Assembly: GCA_902491565.1 (NCBI GenBank)
Contig: CABUIE010000005.1
Span: 83,800-147,799, forward strand
Source: an uncultured Collinsella sp.
Lineage (GTDB): Bacteria; Actinomycetota; Coriobacteriia; Coriobacteriales; Coriobacteriaceae
Direction: 5' to 3'
DNA length: 64,000 nucleotides
A model generated the notes under the pieces. That model ran no database searches and was not told the origin of the DNA. It was given only the letters and a program-made list of their open reading frames with translations. Below, piece after piece: positions 1-7,302 of this stretch (its first letter is position 1; each line of letters opens with the position of its first letter). The translations under genes and the position numbers were made by a program.

Positions 1-515
1 CTGCAACCAAGCCGGTTGAGGCCCCCAAGGCCGCTGCCGTCGAGGCCCCCAAGGCCGAGGCTGCCGACTTCGTGAAGGTCGAGAACGTCTTTGTCGCCGA
101 GGACTTCGCTTCTCGTGACGAGGCTCTGAGCTTTGTCTCCAACCAGGCCGTCAAGGCCGGTGTCGCGAGCGACGCCGATGCCGTGATGAACGCCTTCCTG
201 GCCCGCGAGGCCGAGGGTACCACGGGCATGATGGAGGGCTTCGCCATTCCGCATGCCAAGTCCGATGCCATTACCGAGGCCGCCGTTATCGTCGTCAAGG
301 ACGACTCCGGCGTCACCGGTTGGGACACCATGGACGGCGCTCCCGTCAACGTGGCTATCGCCCTGCTCATCCCCGGTGCCCAGGCTGGCACCACGCATCT
401 CAAGATTCTGTCCAAGGTCGCCGAGGCGCTCATGGACGAGGACTTCCGTGCCACCGTCAAGGGTTCCAGCGACGCCGCCGAGATCGCCAAGACGATCAAC
501 GCCCGCCTGGTCTAA
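1..515 (+). CDS. PTS fructose-type transporter, C-terminal IIA domain (partial)
   Basis: The reading frame is open from the left edge, so this is the 3' end of a longer gene, probably a fused fructose permease with IIB/IIC domains outside the window. A GTG at 72 is only an internal codon. The first ~24 visible codons are an Ala/Pro/Glu/Lys linker in which VEAPKA-type units repeat. The rest (about 145 residues) is an EIIA-fructose/mannitol domain with the signature GFAIPH, whose His receives phosphate from HPr. The domain takes phosphate from PtsH and passes it to IIB during sugar uptake at the membrane. ptsH and ptsI follow, then two sugar-phosphate kinases, which supports a fructose-type PTS. 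The linker shows IIA is the C-terminal domain here. Confidence 0.9.
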   Translation, partial: ATKPVEAPKAAAVEAPKAEAADFVKVENVFVAEDFASRDEALSFVSNQAVKAGVASDADAVMNAFLAREAEGTTGMMEGFAIPHAKSDAITEAAVIVVKDDSGVTGWDTMDGAPVNVAIALLIPGAQAGTTHLKILSKVAEALMDEDFRATVKGSSDAAEIAKTINARLV

Positions 516-552
516 TCCCCCAGCTCGCGAATAACATCGCCCCCTGTATATA

Positions 553-588
553 AGGCGGAGTCCCTCTCCAGGGCCTCCGCCTTTTTCA
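553..588 (+). terminator. Rho-independent terminator after the PTS IIA gene
   Basis: A GC-rich stem (GGCGGAG with CTCCGCC, short loop) is followed directly by CTTTTT. It sits 38 nt after the stop codon and should end the PTS permease transcript before ptsH. Confidence 0.85.
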
Positions 589-595
589 TCCTCAA

Positions 596-668
596 ATAAG
601 TTGCGGTGAAATAGGGACTGTTTAAACGATTCAACCCATAATTCAGTCCCTATTTCACCGCAACTTAT
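596..668. repeat. Dispersed palindrome, family 1 copy 1
   Basis: Two perfect 25-bp inverted arms (596-620 and 644-668) of the type ATAAGTTGCGGTGAAATAGG... enclose a 23-nt spacer. The arm motif recurs at 31333, 47547 and 47888, so this is an interspersed REP/MITE-like element. No coding capacity. It lies just downstream of a terminator. Confidence 0.85.
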
Positions 669-771
669 AAAAGGGCATAGAGGGGGCCGCCTGTCGAGTC
701 CTTGTCGCGAACAGATCATCAGCCAGAATTCCTTTCAGCCGACATTACTTTGGACCGACTGGGTTTCCGCA

Positions 772-923
772 GCTTGCTCGCCCACAGGGGCCCGTGCGCG
801 GCCTGTGAGATTTATCGCGAGTTCCGCACGAGCCGAAGAGCACTTAATGTGCTCTTCGTGCGAGCAGGACTGTAGAGCAGGAAATCTCACAGGCCGCGCA
901 CGGGCCCCTGTGGGCGAGCAAGC
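772..923 (+). repeat. Constant-core/variable-arm inverted repeat, copy A
   Basis: Arms 772-813 and 882-923 are perfect 42-bp inverted repeats. The core 814-881 is itself foldable: CGCAC (825-829) with GTGCG (858-862), and a 9-bp inner stem around loop TTAAT. The same core, with one compensatory pair change, lies at 38508-38576 on the other strand inside entirely different arms. The core points toward ptsH, 138 nt downstream. The element fills most of the 544-nt gap between the PTS IIA gene and ptsH; the rest of that gap holds the terminator, the family-1 palindrome and a -10-like TAATAT at 988-993. Confidence 0.85.
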
Positions 924-1060
924 GGACGACAAACACATCTGTCCAATAATTCGTCTGAAACACAATGAAAAACCGTTTGATGTGAGTTAATATAAACAAC
1001 GTCGTGAATCTGACTCCTGCCACATGCATGACAGGGGTTAAACACAAAAAGGAGTCAATT

Positions 1061-1324
1061 ATGGTTTCTGAGAAGGCTACCCTCGTTAATCCTCAGGGTC
1101 TGCACATGCGTCCGGCTGGTCTGTTCGCCTCCACCATGGGCAAGTACGCCTGTGACGTGACGGTCGTCACCCCCGAGAAGGAGGTCAACGGCAAGTCCCC
1201 GATGGCCCTCATGGCTGCTGGTATCCCCTGCGGTACCGAGGTCGAGGTCAAGTGCGACGGCGCTGACGAGGCCGAGGCTCTGGCTGCTGCCATTGAGCTC
1301 ATCAAGAGCGGTCTTGGCGAGTAG
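1061..1324 (+). CDS. ptsH: Phosphocarrier protein HPr
   Basis: An 87-residue cytoplasmic protein of normal HPr length. It relays phosphate from enzyme I to EIIA domains. His15 is in the signature GLHMRPAG. Ser46 is in VNGKSPMALM, the site used by HPr kinase for catabolite control in Gram-positive bacteria; whether such a kinase exists here is not visible. Start chosen at ATG 1061 because AAGGAG lies 7 nt upstream; a longer in-frame start at 1004 has no such site and would add a non-HPr N-terminus. ptsI follows after 133 nt containing a stem-loop. Confidence 0.97.
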   Translation: MVSEKATLVNPQGLHMRPAGLFASTMGKYACDVTVVTPEKEVNGKSPMALMAAGIPCGTEVEVKCDGADEAEALAAAIELIKSGLGE

Positions 1325-1368
1325 AACTCAAACGGGTCGCATGTTGAACAACTAAGTTCATATTTGGG

Positions 1369-1406
1369 GGCGCAGTGACCTGTTGTAAGGTAGCTGCGCT
1401 CTTTTG
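1369..1406 (+). terminator. Stem-loop between ptsH and ptsI, possible partial terminator
   Basis: GCGCAG (1370-1375) pairs with CTGCGC (1394-1399) around an inner ACCT/AGGT pairing, and CTTTTG follows. The U-run is short and interrupted, so partial termination that sets the HPr:EI ratio is plausible but inferred. Confidence 0.5.
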
Positions 1407-1457
1407 TCATGGATATGGCAAAACGCTTTATCACATGACACGGAGAGAGGAATGGGA

Positions 1458-3161
1458 ATGTATCAGGGAGTCAACGCTTCCGAGGGCATCGGTATCGGCA
1501 CCGTCATGGTCGCCGTCGATCCCGACTTGACGTTTGAGCCGCACGAGGTTGCCGATTCGGCAGCAGAGAAGGAGCGCTATCAGTCCGCTCTTTCGGTCTT
1601 CTGCGAGAAGACCCAGGCTCAGGCCGACCACATGAAGGAGACGGTGGGCGAGGCCGAGGCCGAGATCATGAGCGGACACATTGTCCTGGCTCAGGACCCG
1701 GGCATGACCGACGCCATCAACGCCGCCATTGACGGCGGTACCTGCGCCGAGCAGGCGCTCATGGACACCTCGACCATGTTCGAGAACATGTTCCTGTCCA
1801 TGGACGACGAGATGTTTCGTCTGCGCGCGGCCGACATCGCCGACATCCGCACCGGTATTCTGGCCGAGCTGCTGGGCAAGGAGGTCGTCGACCTCTCCGT
1901 CCTGCCCGAGAACACCGTCGTTGTCGTGCACGACCTCACGCCGTCCATGACCGCCACGATCGATAAGGCCCACGTTGCCGGTATCGTCACCGAGACCGGT
2001 GGCCGCACGTCGCACTCCGCGATCATTGCGCGTGCCCTCGAGATCCCGGCTGTCCTTTCGGTTTCCAACAGCTGCACCGCGCTGCGCAACGGTATGACCG
2101 TCGTCGTCGACGGTGGCAAGGGTATCGTCGAGGCCGATCCCGACGAGGAGACGCTCGCTGCCTACACCGCCAAGGCCGAGGCCTTCGCTGCCGAGAAGGC
2201 AGCCCTCGAGGCCTTCCGTGGCAAGCCGTCCGTGACTGCCGATGGCATCAAGAAGATCATCGCCTGCAACATCGGTAACCCCGATGACGTGCCCAACGCG
2301 CTCGATCACGACGCCGAGGCCATCGGTCTGTTCCGCTCCGAGTTCCTGTTCATGGACTCTGCCGAGCTTCCTTCCGAGGAGGAGCAGTTCAACGCCTACC
2401 GTAAGGTCGCCAGCGCGCTCAAGGGTGCTCCGGTCATCATCCGTACGCTCGATGTGGGTGGCGACAAGGAGATTCCGTATCTGCATATGGTCAAGGAAGA
2501 CAACCCCTTCATGGGCTTCCGCGCCGTGCGTTACTGCCTGGCCAATCCCGACCAGTACAAGGTCCAGCTCCGCGCTCTGCTGCGCGCTAGCGCCTTCGGT
2601 GACGTCAAGATTATGATCCCGCTCGTCACCTGCGTCGAGGAGGTCTTGGCTGTCAAGGAGCTCGTCGAGCAGTGCAAGGCCGAGCTGACCGAAGAGGGTC
2701 GCAAGTTCAACGAGAACATCGAGGTCGGCATCATGGTCGAGACGCCTGCCGCTTCGCTGCTCGCAGACCGTCTTGCCGAGGTTGCCGACTTCTTCTCCAT
2801 CGGCACCAACGACCTGATCGGCTACACCATGTGCGCCGACCGTGGCAACGACACCATCTCCAACCTGTACCAGGTGTACTATCCCGCCGTGCTCCGCTCG
2901 CTCAAGAACATCATCGAGAGCGGCGTGAAGGCCGGCATCATGGTCGGTATGTGCGGCGAGGCCGCTGCCGATCCGCTGCTCGAGCCGCTGCTGATCAGCT
3001 GGGGCCTGGAGGAGTTCTCGATGAGCGCTCCGTCGATCCTGCGCGCCCGCAAGACCATCAGCCAGTGGACCAAGGCCGAGTGCGACGAGCTCGCCGAGAA
3101 GGCGCTCGCCTGCAACACCGCCGCCGAGGTCAAGGCACTGCTCGAGTCCGCAGCTCGCTAA
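1458..3161 (+). CDS. ptsI: Phosphoenolpyruvate-protein phosphotransferase (enzyme I)
   Basis: A 567-residue cytoplasmic enzyme I, which takes phosphate from PEP and passes it to HPr. The phospho-His motif GGRTSHSAIIAR is near residue 185. The C-terminal PEP-binding barrel carries the family blocks FRSEFLFMD, MIPLV and VGMCGE. Length matches the family (about 570). Start: the purine-rich GGAGAGAGG at 1442-1450 leaves only 1 nt to ATG 1452 but 7 nt to ATG 1458, so MYQGVNASEG is preferred, which also matches the usual short N-terminus. It follows ptsH and precedes a PfkB kinase gene by 74 nt. Confidence 0.97.
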   Translation: MYQGVNASEGIGIGTVMVAVDPDLTFEPHEVADSAAEKERYQSALSVFCEKTQAQADHMKETVGEAEAEIMSGHIVLAQDPGMTDAINAAIDGGTCAEQALMDTSTMFENMFLSMDDEMFRLRAADIADIRTGILAELLGKEVVDLSVLPENTVVVVHDLTPSMTATIDKAHVAGIVTETGGRTSHSAIIARALEIPAVLSVSNSCTALRNGMTVVVDGGKGIVEADPDEETLAAYTAKAEAFAAEKAALEAFRGKPSVTADGIKKIIACNIGNPDDVPNALDHDAEAIGLFRSEFLFMDSAELPSEEEQFNAYRKVASALKGAPVIIRTLDVGGDKEIPYLHMVKEDNPFMGFRAVRYCLANPDQYKVQLRALLRASAFGDVKIMIPLVTCVEEVLAVKELVEQCKAELTEEGRKFNENIEVGIMVETPAASLLADRLAEVADFFSIGTNDLIGYTMCADRGNDTISNLYQVYYPAVLRSLKNIIESGVKAGIMVGMCGEAAADPLLEPLLISWGLEEFSMSAPSILRARKTISQWTKAECDELAEKALACNTAAEVKALLESAAR

Positions 3162-3235
3162 TTTGGTATCAGAGGTAACCGCGTGGTTGGAATGGGCCGG
3201 CCACGCGGCCCTCACATATACAGGGGGTACTGTAA

Positions 3236-4168
3236 ATGTTCTACACGCTAACCGCTAACCCGGCTGTCGACATGACGGTTTCGAGTTCTCCGCTCGAGCC
3301 CGACGAGAACGTCCGCACCGGCTCGGCCAGCTACACGGCTAACGGCAAGGGCCTCGACGTGTCCTTCGCCTTTAAGAAGATGGGCGTCGACACCGTCGCG
3401 CTCGGCTTCTTCGCCGGCTTCACGGGCAAGTTCATCGTCGAGGAGGTCATGAACCTGGGTTGCCTCTGCCGCCCGGTCTGGACCGACGGTATCACGCGCA
3501 TTAACACCTACGTCAACGATGGCCAGCACGAGTACGGCATCCTGAACCCGGGTGCTCCGATCACGCCGCAGCACCAGGAGGAGCTCTACAACATCCTGGA
3601 CACCGCGGGCGATCTCGAGTGCCTGATCGTTTCCGGCTCCGTTCCTCCCAAAGCTACGCCTGACTTCCTGGCTAAGGTCATGGAGCACGCTCAGGCTCGT
3701 GGCGCCGACGTCGTCCTGGACCTGTCCTCCGACAAGCTCAAGGAGCTCGCTCACAAGAAGCCTCTGCTCATCAAGCCGAACCATCACGAGATGAAGGCCA
3801 TCTTCGGCGTGCCGGTCGACACCGACGACGAGGTCCGCGTTGCCATGAAGATGGCTCACGACGCTGGCGTTCAGAACGTGCTGCTCACCCGTGGTAGCCG
3901 CGGCGACGCTTACTTCTCCAACGGCGAGGACATCTGGTACGCCAAGCGTGAGTTCAACATCAAGCTGGTTTCTTCTGTCTGCGCCGGCGACTGCACCCTC
4001 GCTGCGTTCCTGCACAAGTGGTACAGGGATCGCGACAACGTCGAGGAGGCCATGAAGCTCGCTATGGCCACCGGCGCCAACGTTGCCGAGTCCGTCGGCA
4101 TCGGCGACTTCGGTCACGTCGACGAGTACAGCAAGCGCGTTGCTGTCCGCAAGCTCGATCGTCAGTAA
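3236..4168 (+). CDS. PfkB-family sugar-phosphate kinase (1-phosphofructokinase-like)
   Basis: A 310-residue ribokinase/PfkB-fold kinase of the FruK/LacC group, which phosphorylates a PTS-derived sugar phosphate, most likely fructose-1-phosphate to fructose-1,6-bisphosphate. The N-terminal MFYTLTANPAVDMTV matches the FruK signature (TxNPAxD), and NGKGLDVS stands in place of the usual GGKGxNVS. The catalytic motif near residue 246 reads C-A-G-D rather than G-A-G-D, keeping the Asp base. Location after ptsI and near a PTS IIA supports a role in fructose use. Tagatose-6-phosphate kinase cannot be excluded. A paralogue follows at 4357. Confidence 0.85.
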   Translation: MFYTLTANPAVDMTVSSSPLEPDENVRTGSASYTANGKGLDVSFAFKKMGVDTVALGFFAGFTGKFIVEEVMNLGCLCRPVWTDGITRINTYVNDGQHEYGILNPGAPITPQHQEELYNILDTAGDLECLIVSGSVPPKATPDFLAKVMEHAQARGADVVLDLSSDKLKELAHKKPLLIKPNHHEMKAIFGVPVDTDDEVRVAMKMAHDAGVQNVLLTRGSRGDAYFSNGEDIWYAKREFNIKLVSSVCAGDCTLAAFLHKWYRDRDNVEEAMKLAMATGANVAESVGIGDFGHVDEYSKRVAVRKLDRQ

Positions 4169-4197
4169 TCGAAACGCGACATATTCGTGCGCATGTG

Positions 4198-4230
4198 GCG
4201 CCCCGGTTTCGGCTGGGGCGCCTTTTTGTT
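4198..4230 (+). terminator. Rho-independent terminator
   Basis: Strong stem GGCGCCCC / GGGGCGCC with a short loop, followed by TTTTTG, 30 nt after the first PfkB kinase gene. It closes the ptsH-ptsI-kinase unit. Confidence 0.9.
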
Positions 4231-4356
4231 CCGCCGCGGGGGAGAGGTGTCCCGCCGTACTTCATCGCTTCCACACCGTTCGCCGAGTTGTCCTAGCCTT
4301 TTACCGATGCGTGGAATATACTTTCATTAACACGTTGCTTCGTGAAAGGAACATTC

Positions 4357-5289
4357 ATGATTTACACGCTCACTGCAAATCCCGCCATTGACTACAACAT
4401 CGCCTGCGACGGCCTTACTGCCAATACCGTCACGCGTACCCGCAATGCCGTCTACACGCCCAACGGCAAGGGCCTCAACGTCTCGTTTACGCTTGACCAC
4501 TATGGTGTCGACACCACGATCCTGGGTTTCTTCGCCGGCTTCTCGGGTGAGTTTATCGTTAAGGGCGCCGAGGCCCTGGGCGTGCCCGTCAAGCCCGTGT
4601 GGACCGACGGTATTACGCGCGTCAATGTGTTCCTCAACGCCGGTCCCGACACCGAGTACAACATGGTCAATGCCGGTGCCGCCATCAATGAGGCCAACGA
4701 GCAGGAGATGTTTGAACTTATCGATTCGCTCGATGACATGACCTGCCTGGTTATCAGCGGCTCGCTGCCTCCCAACACTTCCGAGGGCTTCTTGGCCGAG
4801 GTCCTGCGCCGTGTCAAGGCCAAGGGGGCCGAGTTCGTCCTCGACATCTCGAGCCATCAGCTGGCAGACCTCATTGCTCTGGAGCCACTGCTGATCAAGC
4901 CCAATGACGACGAGCTGCTTGACATCTTTGGCATCAAGGTGAGCGGTGGCGACGACGAGTCCGTCAAGGGCGCTATGGCCGAGCTGCACGCCAAGGGCGC
5001 CAAGAACGTGCTGCTGACCCTTGGTGGCGCCGGTGCGTACTTCTCCAACGGCGAGCATATCTGGTTTGCCAACCGCACCTTCGACGTCAAGCTGCTGTCG
5101 ACTGTGTGCGCCGGCGATTCCTCGCTCGCTGCCTTCCTGTCCGTGTGGCACGACGCCCCCGAGCGCGTCGAGGACGCCCTGCGCCTTTCGATGGCCACTG
5201 GCGCCAACGTGGTCGAGTGCCCCGGTCTGGGTGATTTTGCCAAGGTGGACGAATATAAGAAGCACATCGAGGTTCGCCAGGTCTGCTAG
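4357..5289 (+). CDS. PfkB-family sugar-phosphate kinase, second copy
   Basis: A 310-residue paralogue of the preceding kinase, same length and motif order: MIYTLTANPAIDYNI, NGKGLNVS, a substrate-binding WTDGITRVN block shared by both copies, and the terminal motif C-A-G-D with the catalytic Asp near residue 251. Expected to phosphorylate fructose-1-phosphate or a related ketose phosphate. ATG 4357 is chosen because GAAAGGA lies 6 nt upstream; an upstream GTG at 4342 overlaps that site. A terminator on either side makes this its own unit, so the two kinases can be regulated separately. Confidence 0.85.
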   Translation: MIYTLTANPAIDYNIACDGLTANTVTRTRNAVYTPNGKGLNVSFTLDHYGVDTTILGFFAGFSGEFIVKGAEALGVPVKPVWTDGITRVNVFLNAGPDTEYNMVNAGAAINEANEQEMFELIDSLDDMTCLVISGSLPPNTSEGFLAEVLRRVKAKGAEFVLDISSHQLADLIALEPLLIKPNDDELLDIFGIKVSGGDDESVKGAMAELHAKGAKNVLLTLGGAGAYFSNGEHIWFANRTFDVKLLSTVCAGDSSLAAFLSVWHDAPERVEDALRLSMATGANVVECPGLGDFAKVDEYKKHIEVRQVC

Positions 5290-5323
5290 TTCCGGCACCT
5301 TGTCTGAATAGTTTGATTATTTC

Positions 5324-5358
5324 GCATCCGTCTTAGACTAGGACGGATGCGTTTTTGT
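5324..5358 (+). terminator. Rho-independent terminator
   Basis: Perfect stem GCATCCGTC / GACGGATGC with loop around TTAGACTAG, followed by GTTTTTG. Lies 35 nt after the second kinase gene. Confidence 0.9.
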
Positions 5359-5453
5359 TTATCGGACTTGCGTGTGCAGTGGAGGCTGTTTCTTGCTAGA
5401 CTTCTTGCAGACGCAATCGATAGCCAATTTGATAGTCGCAGGAGGCCATAGGC

Positions 5454-6848
5454 ATGTGCAATGTTTCGCTCAACGGTACTCAACCGTCCGATGCGTCCCT
5501 GCGCGTCCTGCGCGCGCTTGAGGCGGCTGGTCTTGAGGCTTGGTACGTGGGCGGTTGGGTGCGCGACGCCCTGATGGGATGCCCCAGCCACGATGTTGAT
5601 ATGTGCTGTAGCGGCCTGTGGCAGGAGTCCAAAGCGGCGCTCGAGGCCGCCGGCATCGCGGTTGTGGAGTCGGGCATTAAATTTGGCGGAATCACGGCTA
5701 TTTCCGATGGCGAGCGTATCGAGGTCACCACGTACCGTCTGGATGGCTTTTACACCGATGGTCGTCATCCCCAGAGTGTGGAGCGTGCCGCCTCGCTCGA
5801 GGACGATCTGGCGCGCCGCGACTTTACCGTCAATGCCATGGCCTGGCATCCCGAGCGCGGGCTTGTCGACCGCTACGACGGCCAGGGTGACTTGGAGCGC
5901 AAGCTGATTCGCGCTGTCGGCGATCCCAAGCGTCGCTTTAACGAGGACGCCCTGCGCATGCTGCGTGCGGTGCGCTTTGCCTGCCGTCTGGACTTTATGA
6001 TTGAGCCCGAGACCAAGCGTGCGCTTGCCGAGTGCGCGCCGCTGCTCGATGCCGTGGCGCGTGAGCGTGTGGGTATTGAGCTCGAGGGCATTCTTTCGAC
6101 CGGTCATGGGGGAGACGCGATGCTTCGCTATCCCGAGCTCATCTGTGCCGCTGTGCCCGAGTTGGCAGCGGGTCGCGGGTTTGATCAGCGCAGTGTCTAT
6201 CATGCGTTTAACGTCTACGTGCATATCGCCCGTGTGCTGACGGTGGCGGGGGAGCTCGCGCTGTGTGACGGCGTCGCGCCCTCGTCGAGCCTTATGTGGG
6301 CGGCGTTTTTGCACGATGTGTCCAAGCCCGAGTGCTTCACGGTCGACCATGCCGGTAGCGGACACTTCTACGGTCATCCCGAGCTCGGCGCCAAGAAGGC
6401 GCGCGTCATTATGGATCGCCTGGCGCTCTCGCACGACTTGGTGCGCGACGTGTGCCTGCTCATCAAATACCATGACAAGCCGCTGCGCCCCGAGCGCTCC
6501 TGTCTGCTCAATATGATGCGCGCGCTTTCGGGTGAGGGCGTCGACACGGCCCGCCTGATTGACGAGCTCATGGACCTTAAGCGTGCCGACACACTTGGCA
6601 AGGCCCCGTCGTGCTTCTATTATGTTGAGACGATTGAGGAGATGCGCGCGCTGGCGCACGAGCTGCTGAAGGCAGGGGAGCCCTATACGCTCAAGATGCT
6701 CGCCATCAACGGCGGCGACCTGATCCGTGCCGGAGTCAAGCCCGGGCCGGAACTGGGTCAGCTTCTCAACTCCGCCCTCGACGCCGTGATCGAAGACGAT
6801 ATTCCCAACGAGCGCGAAGCTCTTTTGGTTCATCTCAACTTGAATTAG
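5454..6848 (+). CDS. cca: CCA-adding tRNA nucleotidyltransferase with HD domain
   Basis: A 464-residue enzyme that builds or repairs the 3' CCA of tRNAs. The N-terminal nucleotidyltransferase head has GGWVRDALMG and the metal-binding D-V-D of HDVDM. The RRDFTVNAMAW and RF-EDALRMLRA blocks are typical of the poly(A) polymerase/CCA family. An HD phosphohydrolase-type domain follows (AAFLHDVSKP, then KYHD). Start ATG 5454 has AGGAGG 9 nt upstream. Two tRNA genes lie just downstream on the same strand. These encode their own CCA, whereas the tRNA-Ala at 63261 does not. Confidence 0.93.
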   Translation: MCNVSLNGTQPSDASLRVLRALEAAGLEAWYVGGWVRDALMGCPSHDVDMCCSGLWQESKAALEAAGIAVVESGIKFGGITAISDGERIEVTTYRLDGFYTDGRHPQSVERAASLEDDLARRDFTVNAMAWHPERGLVDRYDGQGDLERKLIRAVGDPKRRFNEDALRMLRAVRFACRLDFMIEPETKRALAECAPLLDAVARERVGIELEGILSTGHGGDAMLRYPELICAAVPELAAGRGFDQRSVYHAFNVYVHIARVLTVAGELALCDGVAPSSSLMWAAFLHDVSKPECFTVDHAGSGHFYGHPELGAKKARVIMDRLALSHDLVRDVCLLIKYHDKPLRPERSCLLNMMRALSGEGVDTARLIDELMDLKRADTLGKAPSCFYYVETIEEMRALAHELLKAGEPYTLKMLAINGGDLIRAGVKPGPELGQLLNSALDAVIEDDIPNEREALLVHLNLN

Positions 6849-6912
6849 CTACCAAGTTTACCTGCGTATTCCATAACCTGCCGACAATTTTTCGGCAATT
6901 TGGAATTTCTTC

Positions 6913-6941
6913 TTGCGCTGACGTTTTTTGTCCCGTAATAT
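6913..6941 (+). promoter_or_regulatory. Sigma-70-type promoter for the tRNA-Glu pair
   Basis: TTGCGC (6913-6918) and TAATAT (6936-6941) are separated by 17 nt. The -10 box lies 35 nt before the first tRNA. Judged by consensus only. A small GCCGA/TCGGC hairpin just upstream (6880-6896) may terminate cca. Confidence 0.65.
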
Positions 6942-6975
6942 ATTTCCTCGCAGCACGGCAGTGCAGATGTCATGT

Positions 6976-7052
6976 GGCCCGTTCGTCTAGCGGTTTAGGA
7001 CGCCGCCCTCTCAAGGCGGAGATCACCAGTTCGAATCTGGTACGGGCTACCA
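6976..7052 (+). tRNA. tRNA-Glu (anticodon CTC), copy 1
   Basis: A 77-nt cloverleaf including encoded CCA. The acceptor arm GGCCCGT pairs with ACGGGCT (first pair G-U). The anticodon stem CCGCC/GGCGG encloses loop CTCTCAA, giving anticodon CTC for GAG codons. The T arm is CCAGTTCGAATCTGG. Confidence 0.95.
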
Positions 7053-7074
7053 CTTCTTTTCTGCTGAGGCTTAT

Positions 7075-7151
7075 GGCCCGTTCGTCTAGCGGTTTAGGAC
7101 GCCGCCCTCTCAAGGCGGAGATCACCAGTTCGAATCTGGTACGGGCTACCA
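7075..7151 (+). tRNA. tRNA-Glu (anticodon CTC), copy 2
   Basis: Identical in sequence to the copy 99 nt upstream, CCA included, with a 22-nt spacer between the two. Probably co-transcribed from the promoter at 6913. Confidence 0.95.
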
Positions 7152-7161
7152 CGCATCTGAT

Positions 7162-7195
7162 ACCCGGACTTCCTATGGAAGGCCGGGTTTTTTTA
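7162..7195 (+). terminator. Rho-independent terminator of the tRNA-Glu unit
   Basis: ACCCGG / CCGGGT stem with loop, followed by seven T residues, 11 nt after the second tRNA. Confidence 0.92.
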
Positions 7196-7302
7196 TTTTC
7201 AAACAACCGTCTGCAATTCCCGTTTGAACCAGAGCTTTGCGTTCTGCCTATGGCCCTTACGGGTACAATATCCAAGATATTTTGACTGTTAGAAGGAGTC
7301 TC

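Noticed and set aside
735..1047. Short ORFs on both strands through the element at 772-923
   Set aside because: They arise from the inverted repeat itself, giving near-identical peptides from either strand; no ribosome sites.
1431..3215. Long minus-strand open frame opposite ptsI
   Set aside because: Antisense shadow; ptsI on the plus strand has every enzyme I motif.
6976..7151. Tandem identical 77-nt repeats considered as a CRISPR-like or mobile direct repeat
   Set aside because: Each unit is a complete tRNA-Glu cloverleaf with CCA; only two units and no cas genes. No CRISPR array was seen anywhere in the window.
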